Source: Burkholderiales bacterium UBA954 (GTDB lineage: Bacteria; Pseudomonadota; Gammaproteobacteria; Burkholderiales; Burkholderiaceae_A). From it: a stretch of 51,750 nt of DNA. Positions 45,091 through 51,750 of this stretch are shown here, piece by piece. Where the stretch lies: contig DBCQ01000032.1 of the NCBI GenBank assembly GCA_002293155.1, positions 1 through 51,750 on the forward strand, read 5' to 3'. The position numbers and the translations under genes are program-made. The notes beneath the pieces are model-generated. The model was not told the origin of the DNA. It saw nothing but the letters and a program-made list of their open reading frames with translations, and did no database searches. How positions within the stretch are numbered: the first letter of the stretch is position 1; the number at the start of each line of letters is the position of its first letter.

Positions 45091-45627
45091 ATGAAAACGC
45101 CAGCATCAGAGATCTGGATGCAGCATCCGGCGCATCTTATTGCGCTTGGTTTTGGTAGCGGCCTATTTCCAGTTGCACCTGGAACTATTGCGACACTCTG
45201 GGCCTGGGTCGTTTTCATCATGATCGATCCCTTATTGTCCGATTTATCTTGGGCGGCACTGCTGTGCGCGGGTCTATTCATTGGGGTCTGGGCCTGCTCG
45301 ATAACCGGGCGCGCCATGGGGGAGCCCGATTCGTCTGCGATGGTCTGGGATGAAATCATTGCATTCTGGTTTGTGCTGTGGGTGCTGCCTAAGGCGACAG
45401 ATCCTGCGGGGTTTGTCGCGATGGGCGGAGTGCCGGAGTGGCTAATTCAGCTCGTTGGCTTCGCCTTGTTTCGGTTTTTCGATATCGTTAAGCCCCCGCC
45501 TGTTCGAACGATTGATCGCCTCAGTCATGACGGCTGGGGTGTGATGCTTGATGACTTTTTTGCGGCAGGCTATACCCTCATCGTCTGCGCGCTATTGCTA
45601 CGCTTAGCCCATCTAATCGGTTTTTAA
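45091..45627 (+). CDS. pgpA: Phosphatidylglycerophosphatase A
   Basis: Membrane phosphatase making phosphatidylglycerol. It has the signature LGFGSGLFPVAPGTIATLWA, the acidic VWDEIIAFW, and FRFFDIVKPPPVRTIDRL ending in DDFFAAGYT, with four hydrophobic segments. The frame is open to 44989, but the upstream part lies inside thiL. The ATG at 45091 gives 178 residues and the typical N-terminus. The stop overlaps the pncC start by 1 bp (TAATG). Confidence 0.93.
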   Translation: MKTPASEIWMQHPAHLIALGFGSGLFPVAPGTIATLWAWVVFIMIDPLLSDLSWAALLCAGLFIGVWACSITGRAMGEPDSSAMVWDEIIAFWFVLWVLPKATDPAGFVAMGGVPEWLIQLVGFALFRFFDIVKPPPVRTIDRLSHDGWGVMLDDFFAAGYTLIVCALLLRLAHLIGF

Positions 45628-46163
45628 TGTCAGCCGTGCGACACGATACTACCCCGCTGTTGTTTGGCCTTGCTATCGGATTTGCACTGACTCGAATCGG
45701 CGGCCGTCTAATGACCGCAGAGTCCTGTACCGGTGGTTTAGTGAGCCATTGGGTCACCGCAGTTCCTGGAACGAGCGCATGGTTCGATGGTGGCGTTGTG
45801 ACCTACGCCAACGCGGCAAAGGTAGGATTTTTGCAAGTCAGTGAGACAACGCTCACGCGCTGGGGGGCGGTGAGCGCAGAGACAGCCGCTGAGATGGCGC
45901 GGGGATTGCAAAGACAGCACCGGCAGTGTCTCGGCAGTTCGGTCCAGGCCACTGCAGATGGCTTATTTGCAATCTCAGTGACCGGCATTGCAGGCCCAGA
46001 GGGAGCGCTGCCCGGTAAGCCCATTGGAACGGTCTTCTTTGGCTGGGCTACGCCTCAGGGTGTCACCACCGGCCGACGGGTCTTTGCCGGCGGGCGCGGG
46101 GAAATCCAGCGGCAGGCGGCGCTCTGGGCTCTTTCGGGCTTGTTTGCTCGACTAAGCGCCTAG
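45627..46163 (+). CDS. pncC: Nicotinamide-nucleotide amidohydrolase PncC (CinA C-terminal domain)
   Basis: Deamidates nicotinamide mononucleotide to nicotinic acid mononucleotide in NAD recycling. The family motif TAESCTGGLVSHWVTAVPG is complete, followed by GGVVTYANAAKVGFL, AVSAETAAEMARG and VTGIAGPEG. It is a stand-alone domain of 178 residues (E. coli YgaD/PncC about 165), slightly lengthened around CLGSSVQATADG. It lies directly upstream of the recA promoter, as in many proteobacteria. Confidence 0.92.
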   Translation: MSAVRHDTTPLLFGLAIGFALTRIGGRLMTAESCTGGLVSHWVTAVPGTSAWFDGGVVTYANAAKVGFLQVSETTLTRWGAVSAETAAEMARGLQRQHRQCLGSSVQATADGLFAISVTGIAGPEGALPGKPIGTVFFGWATPQGVTTGRRVFAGGRGEIQRQAALWALSGLFARLSA

Positions 46164-46214
46164 ACTTTTTTCTAATAGCCGCCTAGGGGTGGGGCCCGTA
46201 GAATCAAAAAATGC

Positions 46215-46243
46215 TTGTAACCTGTTTTTTTGTACAGTAGTAT
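46215..46243 (+). promoter_or_regulatory. recA promoter with a LexA (SOS) box filling the spacer
   Basis: TTGTAA (46215-46220) and TAGTAT (46238-46243) are separated by exactly 17 bp. The spacer contains CTGT-N8-ACAG at 46222-46237, a perfect match to the LexA half-sites used by beta- and gammaproteobacteria. LexA bound here would block RNA polymerase, so recA (and probably recX) is DNA-damage inducible. The leader is about 70 nt. The rest of the 155-bp gap shows nothing else definite. Confidence 0.85.
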
Positions 46244-46318
46244 TTCGTCCAAGCGGCAGCGCTGGTCACTTCAGGGATCCCACTGCTTTGGCCCCACGAC
46301 TTCTCAAAGGAAAAAATA

Positions 46319-47377
46319 ATGCAAGATAAACAAGACAAAAACCGTGCAGAAAAGGCGAAAGCCTTAGCGGCTGCCCTGTCTCAAATTGAAAAGCAGTTCG
46401 GCAAAGGGTCGGTCATGCGAATGGGTGAAAACGAGATCGCACCCGACATCCAGGTGGTCTCCACGGGCTCTCTCGGCCTCGATATCGCATTAGGTGTCGG
46501 TGGTCTGCCCCGGGGTCGGGTTGTTGAGATTTACGGGCCAGAGTCGTCTGGAAAAACCACACTCACCCTGCAGGTCATCGCCGAGATGCAGAAAATCGGC
46601 GGCACCTGCGCCTTTATCGATGCCGAGCACGCGCTAGATACCCAGTACGCTCAGAAGCTTGGCGTCACCCTCAGCGATTTGCTCATCTCTCAGCCCGACA
46701 CAGGTGAGCAGGCGCTTGAAATTGTGGACGCCTTGGTGCGCTCCAGCTCGGTCGATCTCATTGTTATCGATTCAGTCGCAGCACTGACACCCAAAGCCGA
46801 AATCGAGGGCGAGATGGGCGACTCGCTTCCAGGTCTGCAGGCACGGCTCATGTCGCAGGCGCTGCGTAAACTAACTGGCACAATCAATCGTACCAATACC
46901 TTAGTGATCTTTATCAATCAGATTCGTATGAAGATTGGTGTGATGTTTGGAAATCCTGAGACCACAACGGGAGGTAATGCACTGAAGTTCTATTCGTCAG
47001 TCCGTCTCGATATTCGTCGAACGGGTTCCATCAAGAAGGGCGATGAAGTCACGGGGTCTGAAACCAAGGTCAAGGTGGTCAAGAATAAAGTTGCGCCCCC
47101 ATTTAAAGCGGCAACCTTCGACATCCTCTACGGCGAAGGCATTTCACGTCTTGGCGAGATCATCGATCTTGGCTCTGAGGCCGATATCGTCGAGAAGTCG
47201 GGCGCGTGGTATAGCTATAACGGCGAGCGTATTGGTCAGGGTAAAGATAATGCGCGAGAGTTTCTGAAACAGAATCCTGATATGGCCATTGAGATTGAAA
47301 ATAAACTCCGTGAAAAATTCGGGGTTAATGCGCGTCAGATTGGTGAAGCCCAGTCGGTCACTGAAGACGAGGCCTAG
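46319..47377 (+). CDS. recA: Recombinase RecA
   Basis: DNA strand-exchange ATPase and LexA co-protease. It has the Walker A motif [10 protein letters not shown], the family sequences [51 protein letters not shown] and KNKVAPPFK, and an acidic C-terminus. 352 residues. An AAAGGA ribosome-binding site lies just before the ATG. It is preceded by a LexA-controlled promoter and followed 14 bp later by recX. Confidence 0.98.
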   Translation: MQDKQDKNRAEKAKALAAALSQIEKQFGKGSVMRMGENEIAPDIQVVSTGSLGLDIALGVGGLPRGRVVEIYGPESSGKTTLTLQVIAEMQKIGGTCAFIDAEHALDTQYAQKLGVTLSDLLISQPDTGEQALEIVDALVRSSSVDLIVIDSVAALTPKAEIEGEMGDSLPGLQARLMSQALRKLTGTINRTNTLVIFINQIRMKIGVMFGNPETTTGGNALKFYSSVRLDIRRTGSIKKGDEVTGSETKVKVVKNKVAPPFKAATFDILYGEGISRLGEIIDLGSEADIVEKSGAWYSYNGERIGQGKDNAREFLKQNPDMAIEIENKLREKFGVNARQIGEAQSVTEDEA

Positions 47378-47391
47378 AATAAATCACGGCC

Positions 47392-47856
47392 TTGAATTCT
47401 CCGGTTGAGCCACTCTCTTTGGCCGCGCTTCGGGTTAGGGCTATCGCAGCACTAACCCGAAGAGAGTTCTCCCGGTCAGAGCTTTTTAAAAAACTTTCAC
47501 CGTTTGCGGCAAGTCCAGAGCACGTCAATCAGGTGCTCGATGTATTGATTCAAGAGGGCCTCCTGTCCGATGAGCGGTTTGCCGGCTCAGTCAGTCGATT
47601 GCGCGGCGCAAAGTACGGCACTGCGCGGGTACGTTATGAGTTGCAGCAGAAAGGAATCAGCGGCGATACACTCGATGCCGCGGTTAGACAATTAAAAGTT
47701 ACAGAATCTGAGCGACTTGAAGCCGTCTGGGAGCGAAAGTTTGGCAATCCTCCTTTAGGGCCTGAAGAATCCGCCCGACAACAACGATTTCTGGCCCAAC
47801 GGGGCTTTACCACGGAGTCGATCGGGCAGCTCTTTCGACGCCTGAGATCCCGCTAG
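47392..47856 (+). CDS. recX: Regulatory protein RecX
   Basis: Small helical-repeat protein that limits RecA filaments. It shows the three RecX repeats: ALRVRAIAALTRREFSRSEL, then VLDVLIQEGLLSDERFAGS with YGTARVRYELQQKGI, and a final FLAQRGFTTESIGQLFRRL. 154 residues. The start is TTG 14 bp after recA with no strong ribosome-binding site, consistent with low-level translation relative to RecA. Confidence 0.92.
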   Translation: MNSPVEPLSLAALRVRAIAALTRREFSRSELFKKLSPFAASPEHVNQVLDVLIQEGLLSDERFAGSVSRLRGAKYGTARVRYELQQKGISGDTLDAAVRQLKVTESERLEAVWERKFGNPPLGPEESARQQRFLAQRGFTTESIGQLFRRLRSR

Positions 47857-47903
47857 AGTCCTTGTTTTCCAGAGTTTTCTCCAAAAGTCGGCTGTGCGCT
47901 GCG

Positions 47904-47912
47904 TGATAAACT
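47904..47912 (+). promoter_or_regulatory. Putative extended -10 promoter element for sucCD
   Basis: TGATAAACT matches an extended -10 (TGn followed by TAAACT) about 27 nt before the sucC ATG, in the 82-bp gap after recX. The -35 region is weak. A strong ribosome-binding site, AGGGGG, follows at 47925-47930. Confidence 0.45.
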
Positions 47913-47938
47913 TTGCCGGTTACCAGGGGGCTTAAGAC

Positions 47939-49105
47939 ATGAAAATTCATGAATACCAAGGCAAAGAAATTCTGCGCAAATATGGAGTTGCTGTTCCGCG
48001 TGGCACACCGTGTTTCACGGTTGATGAAGCGGTTAAGGCGGCTCAGGGCCTCGGTGGCTCAGTCTGGGTTGTTAAGGCGCAGATTCATGCGGGTGGGCGT
48101 GGCAAAGGGGGTGGCGTAAAGGTGGCGAAATCGCTCGACGACGTCAAAAACTACGCCTCCAACATCCTTGGAATGCAGCTGGTGACTCACCAAACGGGTA
48201 CGGGCGGCCAGAAAGTACGTCGGCTCCTAATCGAAGAGGGTGCCGACATAAAAAAGGAGCTCTATGTCGCGGTGGTCACCGATCGGGTAACGCAGCGCGT
48301 CTGCGTGATGGGTTCGAGTGAAGGCGGCATGGATATCGAAGAGGTGGCCGCAACCCATCCAGAAAAAATTCACAAGGTCTTTGTTGATCCCGCGAAAGGC
48401 TTGACCGATTCAGAGTCAGATACGCTATCGACAAAGATTGGCGTGCCCGCTACATCCCTACCGCAGGCCAGAACAATCTTGAAGGGCCTATACCAGGCAT
48501 TTTGGGATACTGACGCATCCCTGGCGGAGATCAATCCACTGATCCTTACCGGTGACGGGAAGGTTATTGCATTAGATGCCAAGTGGAACTTTGATTCCAA
48601 CGCACTCTTTCGGCATCCCGAGATTGTTGAAATGCGCGATCTCGACGAGGAAGATCCTGCCGAGATTGAGGCATCAAAATTTGATCTAGCCTATATCCAG
48701 CTCGACGGAAATATTGGTTGCCTGGTCAATGGTGCGGGCCTTGCAATGGCCACAATGGATACCATCAAATTGTTTGGTGGCGAGCCCGCAAACTTTCTAG
48801 ATGTGGGTGGTGGCGCAACCACCGAAAAAGTGACAGAAGCCTTCAAGATTATGCTGGGCAACCCAAAGGTCAAGGCAATCCTTGTCAACATATTCGGCGG
48901 CATCATGCGCTGCGATGTGATCGCAGAAGGCGTTGTCGCCGCCTCGCGTGCTGTTGGTTTAAAAGTACCGCTGGTCGTTCGGATGAAGGGCACCAACGAG
49001 GATCAGGGCAAAAAGATTCTTGCCGACTCTGGGCTTCCCATCATCACCGCAGATACGATGGCCGATGCTGCAAAGCAGGTTGTTGACGCCGCTAAAAAAG
49101 CTTGA
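47939..49105 (+). CDS. sucC: Succinyl-CoA synthetase, beta subunit (ADP-forming)
   Basis: ATP-grasp beta subunit of succinyl-CoA synthetase in the TCA cycle. It starts [20 protein letters not shown], has the ATP-grasp [28 protein letters not shown] and the C-terminal flavodoxin-like [13 protein letters not shown] with [15 protein letters not shown]. 388 residues. AGGGGG precedes the ATG. It pairs with sucD 21 bp downstream. recA-recX-sucCD is a common Burkholderiales order. Confidence 0.97.
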   Translation: MKIHEYQGKEILRKYGVAVPRGTPCFTVDEAVKAAQGLGGSVWVVKAQIHAGGRGKGGGVKVAKSLDDVKNYASNILGMQLVTHQTGTGGQKVRRLLIEEGADIKKELYVAVVTDRVTQRVCVMGSSEGGMDIEEVAATHPEKIHKVFVDPAKGLTDSESDTLSTKIGVPATSLPQARTILKGLYQAFWDTDASLAEINPLILTGDGKVIALDAKWNFDSNALFRHPEIVEMRDLDEEDPAEIEASKFDLAYIQLDGNIGCLVNGAGLAMATMDTIKLFGGEPANFLDVGGGATTEKVTEAFKIMLGNPKVKAILVNIFGGIMRCDVIAEGVVAASRAVGLKVPLVVRMKGTNEDQGKKILADSGLPIITADTMADAAKQVVDAAKKA

Positions 49106-49126
49106 GGCCAAGGAGAAACTCACACC

Positions 49127-50008
49127 ATGTCAATTCTGATTAACAAAGATACGAAGGTTATCACCCAGGGCATCACGGGCAAGACTGGCCAGTTTCATAC
49201 CCGGATGTGTCGCGATTATGCGAACGGTAAAAATTGTTTTGTCGCGGGCGTCAACCCAAAAAAAGCCGGAGAAGACTTTGAGGGTATCCCGATTTATGCC
49301 TCAGTCAAGGATGCCAAGGCCGCCACCGGCGCAACCGTATCCGTGATCTATGTTCCGCCAGCGGGTGCTGCTGATGCGATCTGGGAGGCGGTCGAGGCCG
49401 ATCTCGATCTGGCCATTTGTATTACCGAGGGTATTCCGGTCCGCGACATGATGGTGGTTCGCAACAAAATGAAAGCCCATAACAAGCGCACCCTGCTCTT
49501 GGGACCAAACTGCCCGGGCCTAATTACGCCAGAGGAAATCAAGATCGGCATCATGCCGGGCCATATCCATCGAAAAGGCAGGATCGGGATTGTCTCCCGG
49601 TCGGGCACCTTAACCTATGAGGCGGTTGGCCAGGTCACCGAGATGGGTCTTGGCCAGTCCTCGGCCGTGGGCATTGGCGGCGATCCCATTAACGGGCTCA
49701 AGCATATCGATATTCTGAAGCTCTTTAATGATGATCCTGACACTGACGCGGTGATCATGATTGGGGAGATTGGTGGCCCCGATGAAGTCAATGCGGCGGA
49801 GTGGGCAAAGACCAATATGAAAAAGCCTATCGTGGGCTTTATCGCGGGGGTGACTGCCCCGCCTGGAAAACGAATGGGTCATGCGGGCGCCTTGATATCG
49901 GGAGGCGCCGATACGGCGCAGGCGAAACTCGAGATCATGGAGGCCTGCGGTATTCGAACGACGAAAAACCCGTCAGAAATGGGAAAATTATTAAAGTCTG
50001 TGCTGTAA
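49127..50008 (+). CDS. sucD: Succinyl-CoA synthetase, alpha subunit
   Basis: CoA-binding alpha subunit carrying the phosphohistidine in MGHAGALISGGADTAQ near residue 250. Other family segments are KVITQGITGKTGQFHT, LLGPNCPGLITPEE and GRIGIVSRSGTLTYEAV. 293 residues. An AAGGAGA site precedes it. Transcription should end at the hairpin 20 bp after its stop. Confidence 0.97.
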   Translation: MSILINKDTKVITQGITGKTGQFHTRMCRDYANGKNCFVAGVNPKKAGEDFEGIPIYASVKDAKAATGATVSVIYVPPAGAADAIWEAVEADLDLAICITEGIPVRDMMVVRNKMKAHNKRTLLLGPNCPGLITPEEIKIGIMPGHIHRKGRIGIVSRSGTLTYEAVGQVTEMGLGQSSAVGIGGDPINGLKHIDILKLFNDDPDTDAVIMIGEIGGPDEVNAAEWAKTNMKKPIVGFIAGVTAPPGKRMGHAGALISGGADTAQAKLEIMEACGIRTTKNPSEMGKLLKSVL

Positions 50009-50028
50009 AGTCTTAGCCTTGACCATGC

Positions 50029-50066
50029 AAGGGGCCTTGCCGAGGATGGGATGGCAGAGGCCCTTT
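50029..50066 (+). terminator. Terminator hairpin after sucCD
   Basis: Arms 50029-50037 and 50058-50066 pair over 9 bp (one G-U), and an inner 4-bp stem (50038-50041 with 50053-50056) stacks on it with G57 bulged. A T-rich run, TTTGTTCTTGT, follows. It covers the in-frame ATG at 50051 upstream of the TerC gene, which supports the later start for that gene. Confidence 0.7.
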
Positions 50067-50098
50067 GTTCTTGTATTGCATTCGACCTAGGGGTACTG

Positions 50099-50791
50099 AT
50101 GGAATTTGGAAGCCCAGCGTTTTGGATCGCACTCCTGCAGATTGTCTGGATTGACCTACTTCTGTCCGGAGATAACGCAATTGTTATCGCATTGGCCTGC
50201 CGTAATCTGCCCGAAAAACAGCGGCGTCTTGGAATATTCTGGGGTGTATTCGCTGCTGTTGCGTTGCGTGTAGTTCTAACGGCCTTCGCGGTGCAGTTAC
50301 TGGAGATTCCCTATCTCAAAAGTTTCGGTGGTCTACTCTTGGTTTGGATTGGCGTGAAACTCGTCATGCCGCAGGCTGACGATACGGGCCACGAGATCGA
50401 GGCCAAAGATAAACTCTGGGCGGCTATTAAAACCATTGTGATTGCGGATTTTGCAATGTCGCTGGATAACGTGATCGCGGTGGCCGGGGCAGCAAAAGGC
50501 AGCATGTTCCTCTTAATTTTTGGTCTTGCCTTATCGATCCCCTTGGTGGTCTGGGGCTCGAAGATTGTGCTTGCGCTCATGAGCCGCTTCTCTTGGATCG
50601 TTGTCGCTGGCGGCGGCCTGCTCGGTTATCTCGCTGGTGAGATGATTCAGACCGATCCGGGTCTTCGAGACCTATGGAATGTATCTCTCGGTCTTCCGGC
50701 CCACGTCCTTTCCTGGGTCGGAATCGTGGTGGTCATTGGTCTTGGTAAGTGGTTGACCGCGAGACAGCAAAAGAAAGAAGCGGCCGCATGA
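50099..50791 (+). CDS. TerC-family integral membrane protein (YjbE-like)
   Basis: 230-residue membrane protein of the TerC superfamily with seven hydrophobic segments. It has the two acidic motifs expected of the family, LLLSGDNAIVIALA in the first half and FAMSLDNVIAVAGAAKG in the second, likely metal-binding and probably concerned with manganese export or metal loading of exported proteins. The frame begins at 50051, but an AGGGG site 5 nt before the ATG at 50099 and the terminator over 50051 favour 50099. The stop overlaps the small membrane ORF downstream. Confidence 0.85.
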   Translation: MEFGSPAFWIALLQIVWIDLLLSGDNAIVIALACRNLPEKQRRLGIFWGVFAAVALRVVLTAFAVQLLEIPYLKSFGGLLLVWIGVKLVMPQADDTGHEIEAKDKLWAAIKTIVIADFAMSLDNVIAVAGAAKGSMFLLIFGLALSIPLVVWGSKIVLALMSRFSWIVVAGGGLLGYLAGEMIQTDPGLRDLWNVSLGLPAHVLSWVGIVVVIGLGKWLTARQQKKEAAA

Positions 50792-50880
50792 ATCCCCCTG
50801 ACAAGAACTCAAAGACCCTATTAAAAACCATGGGCCTGATCGCCCTGCTGGCCTTTATTGTGGCGGTGCTGATTCGCTAG
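50788..50880 (+). CDS. 30-residue membrane peptide downstream of the TerC gene
   Basis: Short ORF whose ATG overlaps the TerC stop (ATGA), the same coupling used by several real gene pairs in this window. It encodes a polar, lysine-containing N-terminus (MNPPDKNSKTLLKTMG) followed by one hydrophobic helix (LIALLAFIVAVLI) and a final Arg. It ends 8 bp before the convergent panC stop, so it fills the whole gap. It may be a single-pass partner of the TerC protein. No known family is recognised. Confidence 0.6.
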   Translation: MNPPDKNSKTLLKTMGLIALLAFIVAVLIR

Positions 50881-50887
50881 GAATTTT

Positions 50888-51748
<861 letters not shown>

Positions 51749-51750
51749 TA

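Overview
The window is a compact, almost entirely protein-coding piece of a betaproteobacterial chromosome, most likely Burkholderiales (Alcaligenaceae-like). The evidence is gene order: glyA-nrdR-ribD-ribE-ribBA-ribH-nusB-thiL-pgpA-pncC, then recA-recX-sucC-sucD-terC; anmK and an M23 peptidase divergent from tyrS; moaC divergent from an M48 protease; ilvE with a small zinc-finger gene and waaF; azlCD-glnE-yhdP-nitrilase-tldD-aroG. No tRNA, rRNA, CRISPR array, insertion sequence or phage gene was seen, and no gap exceeds about 160 bp. Many neighbouring genes overlap by 1 to 20 bp.

Bases 1-13,433 are an accessory catabolic region. On the + strand lie a zinc alcohol dehydrogenase (cut by the window edge), a xanthine-dehydrogenase-family molybdenum hydroxylase, a thiamine-diphosphate enzyme of the IolD/cyclohexanedione-hydrolase type, an aldehyde dehydrogenase and an IlvD/Edd dehydratase. 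Facing them on the - strand are a class III CoA-transferase, an acyl-CoA dehydrogenase and an AraC-type regulator. The set looks like a pathway that oxidises an alcohol, hydroxylates, cleaves a C-C bond (perhaps in a ring), oxidises the resulting aldehyde and finishes through CoA thioesters. The substrate is unknown. The molybdenum hydroxylase is the oddest part: the [2Fe-2S] subunit is fused to the N-terminal half of the molybdopterin subunit, and the C-terminal half is a separate gene with its own ribosome-binding site.

Bases 13,477-29,523 are core genes: moaC, an M48 (BepA-like) protease, waaF, a CHCC zinc-finger protein, ilvE, azlCD (branched-chain amino acid export), glnE, yhdP, a nitrilase-family amidohydrolase, tldD, aroG and a PduO-type cobalamin adenosyltransferase. 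Bases 29,659-36,083 hold the glycolate oxidase genes glcDEF, anmK and an M23 peptidase.

Bases 36,168-46,163 run in one direction: tyrS, a heme A synthase, glyA, nrdR, the riboflavin genes (with a RibBA whose GTP cyclohydrolase II half is degenerate), nusB, thiL, pgpA and pncC. A LexA-controlled recA-recX unit follows, then sucCD ending in a strong terminator, a TerC-family protein, a 30-residue membrane peptide and, on the opposite strand, panC.

Most promising for follow-up are the split/fused molybdenum hydroxylase with a near-perfect hairpin at its split point, the uncharacterised catabolic cluster, an acyl-CoA dehydrogenase with no visible catalytic glutamate, an atypical heme A synthase, and a recurring -10-like box placed 6-7 nt before ATG that suggests leaderless mRNAs.
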